Positions 1 through 6,924 of a stretch of DNA of 44,938 bases are shown here, one piece after another; position 1 is the first letter of the stretch, and each line of letters begins with the position of its first letter. Made by a program: the position numbers and the translations under genes. The notes beneath the pieces are model-generated. The model worked only from the letters and a program-made list of their open reading frames with translations. It was not told where the DNA came from and searched no databases. This DNA is from Sphingomonas albertensis (GTDB lineage Bacteria; Pseudomonadota; Alphaproteobacteria; Sphingomonadales; Sphingomonadaceae): contig NZ_JACONT010000035.1 in the NCBI RefSeq assembly GCF_014358075.1, forward strand, positions 1 to 44,938, given 5' to 3'.

Positions 1-27
1 CTCACCACGAACGGTACGCCCGCGGTG

Positions 28-75
28 AACCCCCTCCACCAGCTGCGCTGGTCCCCCTCCCCGTGCCGGGGAGGA
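28..75. repeat. Palindromic intergenic repeat, family A (half element)
   Basis: This GC-rich stretch lies just past the stop of the minus-strand udgX gene. Its right part, GGTCCCCCTCCCCGTGCCGG followed by GGAGGA, is the same as the right arm of the large element at 22896-23053. Seen here are the arm and an adjacent small hairpin around CAGCTGCGCTG; the matching far arm would lie outside the window. It may act as a terminator, but that is inference. Confidence 0.7.
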
Positions 76-1461
76 CTAGCCGATCCGCCCGCCTACCGCC
101 CTCAAATCCTCGACGAACCGCGCATATTCCTCGGCAGCCTGAGCCGGGTCCGGCAACCGCAGCAGATAGCTCGGATGCACCGTGATCCAGGCCTCGCCGC
201 CATCCTGCAACTGCAACGCCCGCCCACGCTCGCGTCCGATCGTCATCACCTTGCCGAACAACGACCGCGCCGCCGTCGCCCCCAGCGCCACCGTCACCTT
301 CGGCTTGATCAGCATCTGCTCCTGCTCGATCCACCAGCGACACGCATCGATCTCGCCCGCACCCGGCTTCGCATGGATCCGCCGCTTGCCGCGCTGCTCG
401 AACTTGAAGTGCTTGACCGCATTGGTGACGTACGCCCGCGACCGGTCGACGCCGGCTTCGGCCATAGCCTTGTCGAACATCTGGCCGGCGGGGCCTACGA
501 ACGGTCGCCCGGCAAGATCCTCCTGGTCGCCGGGCTGCTCGCCGACGAACATCAGCGGCGCATCGACCGGGCCCTCGCCGAACACGGTCTGCGTCGCCGG
601 CTTGTAGAGCGGACACCGCGTGCACCCCGCCGCCTCGTCGCGCAAAGCCTCCCACGCGATCAGGCTGTTGCCACCGACCGTATCGCGCGCCTTCGCAATC
701 ATCCCGCTCTCCCGCGCCTGCGCTGCCGCCAGCAGACCCGGCACCAGCGCGGTCTCGGGCATGTTTTTCCAGTATTTCTTCGGCATCTCCTTCAGCATCG
801 CGCCGATCTTCACGCGGGCCGGGTTGAAGATGCTGGCATAATAGGTCTTCCAGACCTCCTCGGTCGGGTCCCCGTCGGGCGCGTCCGCCTTGCTGGCGCC
901 GGGGCCTTCGCTCAGCGCCTTGCCGTCCCAGTGGACCGAGACCTCGGGAGTCAAGATCGACCAGCGCATGCTGGCAAACCGGTTGACGAAGAACGCGGCG
1001 TTGGCGCGCACGATGTGATGATCGGGCTCGAACCACGCGACGAACCGCGTGCCGTCTTCTTCCTCGACCTCGCGGAAGCGCAGGAACGCGCGCATCTTGT
1101 GGATATCGCGGCGGACATCCTTGGCGATACGGTCGAGCCGGCGGACGAGCGGGTCGGCGCGGTCCTCGATCAGCTTGGGTTCACGGCGAAGGCGGAAGAG
1201 CAGCGTGTAGAGCAGTGCGAACCGCTCGGGATCGCTGCCGAGGATCGCGCTACGGGCGAGATCGAGGAACGCGCGCGGCACGGAGAACGCGCCCGGGGCC
1301 GGGGCAGGGGCTGGCTCGGCGACGGTCGCGAACAAGTCGGCCGGCTCGTCGCCGACCTGCCAGACCACGTCGTCGGGTGGCACGTCCTCGGCGATCAGTC
1401 CGCGCGCGGCATCACGCCAACCGTCGAAATCGTCCGGTTCGGAAAGCGTTACGACGCGCAT
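76..1461 (-). CDS. udgX: DUF4130-UdgX fusion, uracil-DNA-binding/crosslinking protein
   Basis: The 461-residue protein has two parts. Residues 1 to about 250 match the DUF4130 family of DNA-metabolism proteins (DIHKMRAF at 119, FEPDHHIVRANA at 144, YWKNMPE at 230). Residues from about 265 are a family 4-like uracil-DNA glycosylase of the UdgX type: GEQPGDQEDLAGRPFVGPAG at 307-326, KRRIH at 359-363 and HPSYLLR at 429. In mycobacterial UdgX the histidine of KRRIH attacks the abasic sugar and stays covalently bound to DNA; here it is His363. C280, C283 and C374 are probable Fe-S ligands; His351 sits where classical family 4 enzymes have the other cysteine. The ATG at 1461 was chosen because a longer frame to 1707 would read through a palindromic repeat, and a GGGAGGGGGGAAG ribosome-binding site precedes it. 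It follows the radical SAM gene in one operon. Confidence 0.93.
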   Translation of the reverse strand: MRVVTLSEPDDFDGWRDAARGLIAEDVPPDDVVWQVGDEPADLFATVAEPAPAPAPGAFSVPRAFLDLARSAILGSDPERFALLYTLLFRLRREPKLIEDRADPLVRRLDRIAKDVRRDIHKMRAFLRFREVEEEDGTRFVAWFEPDHHIVRANAAFFVNRFASMRWSILTPEVSVHWDGKALSEGPGASKADAPDGDPTEEVWKTYYASIFNPARVKIGAMLKEMPKKYWKNMPETALVPGLLAAAQARESGMIAKARDTVGGNSLIAWEALRDEAAGCTRCPLYKPATQTVFGEGPVDAPLMFVGEQPGDQEDLAGRPFVGPAGQMFDKAMAEAGVDRSRAYVTNAVKHFKFEQRGKRRIHAKPGAGEIDACRWWIEQEQMLIKPKVTVALGATAARSLFGKVMTIGRERGRALQLQDGGEAWITVHPSYLLRLPDPAQAAEEYARFVEDLRAVGGRIG

Positions 1462-1465
1462 ATCT

Positions 1466-1570
1466 TCCCCCCTCCCTGGAAGGGAGGGGCTGGGGGTGGG
1501 TTGCTCTCGAGGGAATGCTGCGCCTGCCTCGGGCCGACCCACCCCCAACCCCTCCCTTTCAGGGAGGGGA
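1466..1570. repeat. Palindromic intergenic repeat, family B
   Basis: Two arms, 1466-1501 and 1537-1570, are near-complements of each other, and each holds its own hairpin (CCCTCCCT...AGGGAGGG) followed by a CTGGGGGTGGGT-type tail. The same family is seen at 14433-14634 and 44865-44897. It fills the gap between the radical SAM gene and udgX. On the coding (minus) strand the last arm reads GGGAGGGGGGAAGAT directly before the udgX ATG, so the element also carries the ribosome-binding site. Confidence 0.85.
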
Positions 1571-1588
1571 GCAGATTGCGCGCAGTCC

Positions 1589-2833
1589 TCACGCGAACAT
1601 TTCCATCTGTTTCGGCTTCGGCGCGACGATCGGCCGCAATTCCGCGCGATCCGCCAGCACCACCGGTCGCCAATCCTCGGCAATGATGAACGGCCGCAAC
1701 TTGGCAACCGACACCGTCAACCGCGCCACGTCCGCCAGATGCAACCGTCGCCAACGCCGGCTCGTCAAAATGCCATTGACCGCCTTCACCCCCAGCCCTG
1801 GAACCCGCAACAGCATCTCGCGCGGCGCCCGGTTAACATCCACCGGAAAGCTCCCGCGAAACTTCAACGCCCAGGCGAGCTTCGGATCGATATCGAGCGG
1901 CAGCATGCCCGTCGCGTCGTCGGCAGCCGCCACCACCTCGTGCGGCTGGAACTCGTAGAACCGCATCAGCCAGTCCGACTGGTACAGCCGGTGCTCGCGC
2001 ATCAGCGGTGGGCGTTGCAGCGGAAGGACCGCGCTCGCGTCGGGGATCGGGCTGAACGCCGAATAATACACGCGTCGCAGGCCGAAGCGGTCGTACAAGG
2101 TCGACGCCTTCCGCACGATGTCACCATCCGTCGCCGCGTCCGCGCCGACGATCATCTGAGTCGACTGGCCAGCTGGGGCAAAGCGCGGTGCGGACTTGTA
2201 CTTCGCCTTCGCATCCTTGCCGTCGATGATCGACGCCTTCACCTCCGCCATCGCGGTCTCGATCCGCACCCCGTCCTTCTCGGGCGCGAGCCGCTTCAGC
2301 CCGTTCACCGTCGGCAGCTCGACGTTGATCGACACCCGATCCGCATACAGCCCGGCCTGATGGACCAGTTCGGGATCGGCATCGGGGATCGTCTTGAGGT
2401 GGATATACCCGCGGAAATGATGATCCTCGCGCAACGACCGCGCGACCTCGACCATCTGCTCCATCGTGTAGTTCGACGACGCGATGATCCCCGACGACAG
2501 GAACAGCCCCTCGATGTAATTGCGCTTGTAGAAGGCGATCGTCAGGTCGACGACCTCCTTCGCCGTGAACCTTGCGCGGCGGACGTTCGAGCTTTTGCGG
2601 TTGATGCAATAATGACAGTCAAATATGCAGCTGTTGGTCAGCAGGATCTTCAGTAGCGAAATGCAGCGACCGTCCGGCGCATAGGCATGGCAGATCCCCA
2701 TCCCCTCGGTCGAGCCGAGCCCCTTGCCGTCCTTCGAATTGCGCTTGGTCGTACCCGACGACGCACACGACGCATCGTATTTGGCCGCATCGGCGAGAAT
2801 CTCGAGCTTTTCACGGGTATCGAGCTGGGCCAT
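1589..2833 (-). CDS. Putative DNA modification/repair radical SAM protein
   Basis: The 414-residue protein belongs to the radical SAM group annotated as putative DNA modification/repair proteins (TIGR03916 type). The [4Fe-4S] motif CX3CX2C is seen as C69-IFD-C73-HY-C76. A C-terminal helix-hairpin-helix (VPGLGVKAVNGILTSRR, around residue 345) fits DNA binding. The tail ends KPKQMEMFA, which resembles the sliding-clamp-binding motif QxxLF/QxxMF (Q409 to F413). It is the first gene of the operon with udgX, a pairing repeatedly seen for this family. A LexA-type box sits 3 bases upstream of the ATG, so SOS control is likely. The reaction catalysed is unknown; oxidation or removal of a DNA lesion is inference only. 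Confidence 0.92.
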   Translation of the reverse strand: MAQLDTREKLEILADAAKYDASCASSGTTKRNSKDGKGLGSTEGMGICHAYAPDGRCISLLKILLTNSCIFDCHYCINRKSSNVRRARFTAKEVVDLTIAFYKRNYIEGLFLSSGIIASSNYTMEQMVEVARSLREDHHFRGYIHLKTIPDADPELVHQAGLYADRVSINVELPTVNGLKRLAPEKDGVRIETAMAEVKASIIDGKDAKAKYKSAPRFAPAGQSTQMIVGADAATDGDIVRKASTLYDRFGLRRVYYSAFSPIPDASAVLPLQRPPLMREHRLYQSDWLMRFYEFQPHEVVAAADDATGMLPLDIDPKLAWALKFRGSFPVDVNRAPREMLLRVPGLGVKAVNGILTSRRWRRLHLADVARLTVSVAKLRPFIIAEDWRPVVLADRAELRPIVAPKPKQMEMFA

Positions 2834-2835
2834 CC

Positions 2836-2850
2836 GTTCGTCTTACGTTC
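2836..2850 (-). promoter_or_regulatory. LexA (SOS) box GAAC-N7-GAAC
   Basis: On the coding strand the site reads GAACGTAAGACGAAC, an exact match to the GAAC-N7-GAAC direct repeat known for alphaproteobacterial LexA. It lies 3 to 17 bases before the ATG of the radical SAM gene, so bound LexA would cover the start region. The family context (DNA-repair operon) makes a chance match less likely, though 8 fixed bases can occur by chance. Confidence 0.75.
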
Positions 2851-2900
2851 CGCTATCGCAAGTGTCGATTGATCGACATCAACGATTCCCGTGATAGGCC

Positions 2901-3077
2901 TCAGTCGAAGACGTACCGGAACAGATCGACGAATCCGCCAAGGCTGACGGGCAGGAGCAGCAGCACCAGCGCGTAGAACAGCAGGATCCGGCTCAGCGCC
3001 TTCTCGTGCTTGAAGGCGGGCCGGCGTGGTGGCAGCTCTTCCCTGCGGGGCCAGTTATGGGTCTCGTCGAGGAACAT
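2901..3077 (-). CDS. Small single-pass membrane protein, unknown function
   Basis: The 58-residue product has a charged, basic N-terminal half (ETHNWPRREELPPRRPAFKHEK) and one hydrophobic segment, roughly residues 30-50 (ILLFYALVLLLLPVSLGG), then FVDLFRYVFD. I chose the ATG at 3077 because CTGGAGACCGAG before it holds a good ribosome-binding site; a TTG 39 bases upstream is the alternative. It lies upstream of and on the same strand as the radical SAM gene, but the SOS box between them suggests separate control. I do not recognise a family. Confidence 0.6.
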   Translation of the reverse strand: MFLDETHNWPRREELPPRRPAFKHEKALSRILLFYALVLLLLPVSLGGFVDLFRYVFD

Positions 3078-3334
3078 CTCGGTCTCCAGGCGATCGTCCG
3101 CACCGCATGCCTCCAACCGAACGCGGTATCCACGACACCGGTGGCAAGCGGCAGCACATGATGCGAAACCTAACGATCATAGTGCGATACTACTACCACC
3201 CCGGCGAATAAATTCGGTCCGAGCGACCGGCAATCACGATATCGGCACGATCTCGGGCGCCCCAGCCGGGCGGAATGGATCGCCATGCGCGGCGCGAGAC
3301 GATAGGCTCGGCAAAACTTGACCGGGGAGTAAGC

Positions 3335-5143
3335 ATGCATCGTCGTAATTTTCTTGCGAGCGCAGCGGCGGCATCGGCCGTCGGAGTGCTGCCGGCCCAA
3401 GCCATCGCGGCAGCGGGGACTCGCGATACGGCGCTGAGGACGATGCTCGATCGGTTCTTCTACGCGCGGCTCGATGCGTCGCCCGAACAGGCGACCCGGC
3501 TCGGTCTCGACACCGGTGCCCGCGTTGCGCTGAAGGGGAAGCTCGACGACGAGTCCGCCACCGGAAAGGCCGACGATCTTGCGCGGGCCAAAGCGGAGCT
3601 GGCGGACTTGCGGGCGTTCGGCACCAGTGGGCTCTCGCCCGCCGCCGCACTCGACTACGAAGTCGTAGCCTATCAGCTGACCCGTGCCATCGCCGGTGCC
3701 GAGCGCTTCACCTATGGCGACAGCCTCGGCCGATTCGCGCCCTATGTCCTCAGCCAGCTGACCGGCCCCTATCGCGACGTACCCGACTTCCTCGAATCGC
3801 AGACGCGCGTGCGCGATGCCGCCGAGGCGGATGCGTATCTCGAACGGCTCGCGGCCCTTCCGAAGGCGATCGACGACAGCAGCGCCCGGCAACGCAGCGA
3901 TGCCGCCCGCGGCGTCTTCGCCCCGGACTATATCCTCGACACGACCCTCAAACAGCTCGGCAGCGCGATGGAGCGGCCAGCGGACCAGACCGTGATGGTC
4001 GCGAGTTTCGCGGCCAAGCTGAAGGCGGCCAATCTCCCGGCGGACCGCGTGGCCAAGGCGACGGCGATCGTCCAGCGCGACGTCTTCCCCGCGCTGGAAC
4101 GGCAACGCGCGCTCGTGGCGGAATTGCGGACGAAGGCGGTCCACGACGCCGGCTGCTGGCGGCTTCCCGACGGCGCCGCTTACTACGCCGCGGCCGCCGA
4201 GGCTGCGACGACGGTGGCGATGAGCGGCGACGAAATCCACCGTCTCGGCCTCGCCCAGGTTGCCGAGATCGGCGCGCGGATCGACACGATCCTGAAGGCG
4301 CAAGGGATGACCAAGGGCAGCGTCGGCGAGCGGCTGGTGGCGCTCAACCAGCGTCCCGATCAGCTCTATCCGAACACCGACGCCGGCCGGGATGCGTTGC
4401 TGGCGCATCTCAATCGCCAGATCGTCGCGATGCAAAAGCGACTGCCCGAAGCGTTCGCGACCCTGCCCAAGGCACCGGTCGAAGTGCGTCGCGTGCCGCC
4501 GACGATCCAGGCCGGTGCGCCCGGTGGCTATTACCAGAACGCCTCGCTCGATGGCTCGCGTCCGGCGATCTACTACATCAACCTGCGCGACACGTTCGAC
4601 CGTCCGAAATTTGGGCTGGCGACCCTTACGCATCACGAGGCGGTGCCCGGTCATCATCTCCAGGTCGGCCTCGCGCTGGAAAGCACCGAAATTCCGCTGA
4701 TCCGCCGTCGCGGGTTCTTCAGTGGGTATTCGGAGGGCTGGGCGCTCTATGCCGAGCAACTCGCCGACGAGATGGGCATGTACGAAGGCGATCCGCTGGG
4801 ACAGGTCGGCTATCTCCAGTCGCTGCTGTTCCGCGCGACGCGTCTGGTGGTCGACAGCGGCATGCATGCGAAGCGCTGGACCCGCGAGCAGGCGACCGAT
4901 TATCTGATCGCCACGACCGGGATCGCGCGCGGTCGCAGCCAGGGCGAGATCGATCGCTACACCGTCTGGCCGGGGCAGGCGTGCAGCTACAAGATCGGCC
5001 ACACCGTCTGGAACCGCCTCCGTGCCGAGGCCCAGAAGCGCCCCGGTTTCGACCTGAAGCAGTTCCATGCGGTGCTGCTCAAGGGGGCGATGCCGCTCGC
5101 CATCCTGGAACGCGTCGTTCGACGCGAAGCCTCGGCAACGTAA
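3335..5143 (+). CDS. DUF885 family protein, Tat-exported putative metallopeptidase
   Basis: The 602-residue protein starts with a twin-arginine signal (HRRNFLASAAAASAVG, cleavage probably near AIA-AAG around residue 26), so it is predicted to be exported folded to the periplasm. The rest matches DUF885. The motif HEAVPGHH at residues 434-441 looks like a zinc-binding HExxxGHH centre, as in gluzincin-like peptidases; the third ligand would be a downstream glutamate in the SEGWALYAEQLADEMG region. The ATG at 3335 follows GGGGAG at good spacing, which excludes an in-frame start 60 bases earlier. It stands alone between a divergent small gene and the next cluster. Peptidase activity is inferred from the motif; the substrate is unknown. 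Confidence 0.88.
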   Translation: MHRRNFLASAAAASAVGVLPAQAIAAAGTRDTALRTMLDRFFYARLDASPEQATRLGLDTGARVALKGKLDDESATGKADDLARAKAELADLRAFGTSGLSPAAALDYEVVAYQLTRAIAGAERFTYGDSLGRFAPYVLSQLTGPYRDVPDFLESQTRVRDAAEADAYLERLAALPKAIDDSSARQRSDAARGVFAPDYILDTTLKQLGSAMERPADQTVMVASFAAKLKAANLPADRVAKATAIVQRDVFPALERQRALVAELRTKAVHDAGCWRLPDGAAYYAAAAEAATTVAMSGDEIHRLGLAQVAEIGARIDTILKAQGMTKGSVGERLVALNQRPDQLYPNTDAGRDALLAHLNRQIVAMQKRLPEAFATLPKAPVEVRRVPPTIQAGAPGGYYQNASLDGSRPAIYYINLRDTFDRPKFGLATLTHHEAVPGHHLQVGLALESTEIPLIRRRGFFSGYSEGWALYAEQLADEMGMYEGDPLGQVGYLQSLLFRATRLVVDSGMHAKRWTREQATDYLIATTGIARGRSQGEIDRYTVWPGQACSYKIGHTVWNRLRAEAQKRPGFDLKQFHAVLLKGAMPLAILERVVRREASAT

Positions 5144-5268
5144 AGGCGAGGTCAGGGTAGCGGCGCCAAGCGGATCGAATTGCGTGCCGTCCTGCTTCGG
5201 CACGGTCTGCCGCGCGATATTGTCAGCGCTTCAGGATTGTGAAAGGGCTGGGGTGTAGCAGGGGCAGC

Positions 5269-5742
5269 ATGAGCGACGATACTCGATCCCATCACGATCT
5301 GGCCCATCACGATCCGGCCGATCACGATTCTGCCGCTCCGTCCGCGGACGGGGCGGGGGCCGGACCCGATCCCGTGCCGACCCGACGTCGCGTGCTGGCG
5401 CTGGGCGCGGTGACGGCCGGTGCGGTCGTGTCGATCCGGCCCGCGCTCGCCCAGACCGTCGGTTCGGTGCTGAACTGCCAGATCCCGGTTCCCGATCCAG
5501 GTCGTGCCGGTAGCTATATCGATGCGGACGGCAAGGTCGTGCCGGCGCGCACAAAGGGTGCGTTCCCGCCGTCGACCCGCCCGTTCAAGGGCGAAGAGGT
5601 CAAGCGCGCGATGGCCAATGGCAGCACGTTGCCCGGCGTCGATTCCGAGCGCAGCCGCGCCTATGTCAAATACATCCGCCGGTTGCAGCGCGGCCAGGGC
5701 GGCTTCACCTGCTTCGCATCGTTGCAGATGCCGCGCGGCTGA
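5269..5742 (+). CDS. Tat-exported small protein heading the HPr-rel-A-like cluster
   Basis: The 157-residue protein has an unusual N terminus rich in His and Asp (HHDLA-HHDPA-DHDSA, residues 8-22, encoded by three 15-base repeats), then a twin-arginine signal TRRRVLALGAVTAGAVVS from residue 38 with likely cleavage after ALA61. The mature part has two cysteines (C70, C148), is rich in Gly/Pro, and ends FTCFASLQMPRG. The ATG at 5269 is preferred over a GTG 30 bases upstream. The next gene starts 4 bases after its stop, so it is almost certainly in one operon with the PqqD-like, HprK-related and nucleotidyltransferase genes. I do not recognise a family; by position it is a candidate substrate or partner of that system. 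Confidence 0.8.
   Translation: MSDDTRSHHDLAHHDPADHDSAAPSADGAGAGPDPVPTRRRVLALGAVTAGAVVSIRPALAQTVGSVLNCQIPVPDPGRAGSYIDADGKVVPARTKGAFPPSTRPFKGEEVKRAMANGSTLPGVDSERSRAYVKYIRRLQRGQGGFTCFASLQMPRG
5290..5334 (+). repeat. Three in-frame 15-base tandem repeats
   Basis: CATCACGATCTGGCC, CATCACGATCCGGCC and GATCACGATTCTGCC follow each other, coding HHDLA, HHDPA and DHDSA. They lie in the segment before the Tat signal of the first gene of the cluster. The His/Asp pattern could bind metal, but that is speculative. Confidence 0.85.
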
Positions 5743-5746
5743 GGCC

Positions 5747-6067
5747 GTGCACGACAGCCTCTATCGCGCTCCGCCCGAGGGGGGGCTGCTGGTCGCTCCG
5801 CTCGACGAGTTTACCGCGGTCTATCACCGCGCGTCGGGGATCACCCACCTGCTGACGGAGCCGGCGCCGCAGATCCTGGCGATCCTGGGAGATGGGGCGC
5901 TGTCGCTCAACGCGCTGCTCGATCGTCTCGCGCGCGACTATGATCTCACGGACGGCGATCTCACGGACGGCGATCTCACCGACGGCGATCTCACCGACGG
6001 CACGCGCGAGGCTTTGGCGGCGCGGCTTGCGGAACTGGTGGAATCCGGATTGGTCGAGCGGGCATGA
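5747..6067 (+). CDS. PqqD-like peptide chaperone of HPr-rel-A type
   Basis: The 106-residue protein begins at a GTG (VHDSLYRAPPEGGLLVAPLDEF) 4 bases after the preceding stop. The pattern of a short beta-rich start (YHRASGITHLLTEPAPQILAIL) followed by a winged-helix-like helical half (LNALLDRLARDYDL ... LAARLAELVESGLVE) is that of PqqD-type recognition domains, which bind leader peptides in RiPP-like pathways. In the helical half the sequence DLTDG is repeated four times (residues 66-85), a local expansion within an otherwise family-length protein. Its stop overlaps the next start (ATGA). The PqqD plus HprK-related kinase A plus nucleotidyltransferase order is the named HPr-rel-A arrangement; the biochemical role is not established. 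Confidence 0.8.
   Translation: MHDSLYRAPPEGGLLVAPLDEFTAVYHRASGITHLLTEPAPQILAILGDGALSLNALLDRLARDYDLTDGDLTDGDLTDGDLTDGTREALAARLAELVESGLVERA
5942..6001 (+). repeat. Four in-frame 15-base tandem repeats (DLTDG)4
   Basis: The unit GATCTCACSGACGGC occurs four times without gaps; units 1 and 2 carry G and units 3 and 4 carry C at the ninth base. It codes DLTDG four times inside the PqqD-like protein. The near identity of units points to recent slippage, and copy number may differ between strains. Confidence 0.9.
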
Positions 6068-6924
6068 GACACGCCTTCGCCGTCCGCATCGGCCCGGTCG
6101 GCTTCCGGATCGGCTCGGACTGGCGCGCGCCGATCGCGCACCTCGAGACGCTGTACCGCGACTATCCCAAGCCGCTGGACGGCGTGCCGGATTTCACCGT
6201 CCGGCTGTTCGCGCGTCGGCTCTGGCGGCGTTTCCTCCGCCCCTCGGTCGAGATCGGTGGCGATTACATGCTGCCCGAAGCCGCACCGCTGCCGCTACGC
6301 CAGGGGCTGCTCGCCGCCGAGATGGCGATGAACCTGCAGATGGCGCTTGGCGCGCGACGATATCTGTTGCTGCATGCATCCGCGGTCGAGCGCGACGGGC
6401 GTGCACTGTTGATGACCGGTATTTCGGGGGCGGGGAAGTCTACGCTGGCCACGCTGCTCGCCGCGAAAGGCTGGCGGTTCATGGGGGACGAGTTCGCGTT
6501 GCTCGATCCGGCGAGCGGGCTGATCCATGCGTTCCCGCGGCTGATCAGCCTGAAGAACGAAGCGATCGCGGCAGCCGAAGCGGCGTGGCCGGATGCGCGG
6601 ATGGGGCCGCTGATGCCGGCGACGCCGAAGGGCGATATCCGCCACATGGTCCCTGACGCGCGGGCGATCGCGGCGATGGACGTGCCGGCGCGCCCCGCGT
6701 TGCTGGTATTTCCGCGCTATGGTTTCGCGCCCGAGATCCGTTCGGTGCAGCCGGGCGAGGCCTTCGTGCGGATGACCCAGGCATCGACCAACTACGTCGC
6801 GCTCGGCGAAGCCGGTTTTCGCGCGCTGACCGGGTTGATCGGGGATGTGCCTTCGGTGGCGGTGGACTATCCCGATGGCGCGAGCGCAATCGAACAGGTC
6901 GAGGCTTTATGGGCGAGGATGTGA
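6064..6924 (+). CDS. HprK-related kinase A
   Basis: The 286-residue protein has an HPr-kinase-like P-loop core: LLLHASAV at 101-108, Walker A GISGAGKST at 119-127 and GDEFALLD at 141-148, the place of the aspartate pair in HPr kinase. The N-terminal 100 residues and the C-terminal part (DIRHMVP, LLVFPRYG) fit the HprK-related kinase A family. Classical HPr kinase phosphorylates a serine of HPr in sugar control; the target of this family is not known, and no HPr gene is present here. It overlaps the preceding gene by four bases and the next by 16, so translation is coupled. The kinase activity is inferred from the Walker motif. Confidence 0.88.
   Translation: MRHAFAVRIGPVGFRIGSDWRAPIAHLETLYRDYPKPLDGVPDFTVRLFARRLWRRFLRPSVEIGGDYMLPEAAPLPLRQGLLAAEMAMNLQMALGARRYLLLHASAVERDGRALLMTGISGAGKSTLATLLAAKGWRFMGDEFALLDPASGLIHAFPRLISLKNEAIAAAEAAWPDARMGPLMPATPKGDIRHMVPDARAIAAMDVPARPALLVFPRYGFAPEIRSVQPGEAFVRMTQASTNYVALGEAGFRALTGLIGDVPSVAVDYPDGASAIEQVEALWARM

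Noticed and set aside
1461..1707. Longer udgX reading with 82 more N-terminal residues
   Set aside because: The extra part translates the palindromic repeat and the end of the radical SAM gene; DUF4130 homology starts at the ATG at 1461.
3335..5143. Membership of the DUF885 gene in the HPr-rel-A-like cluster
   Set aside because: It is on the same strand, but a 125-base gap separates it and DUF885 genes occur singly throughout sphingomonads; no link beyond adjacency.
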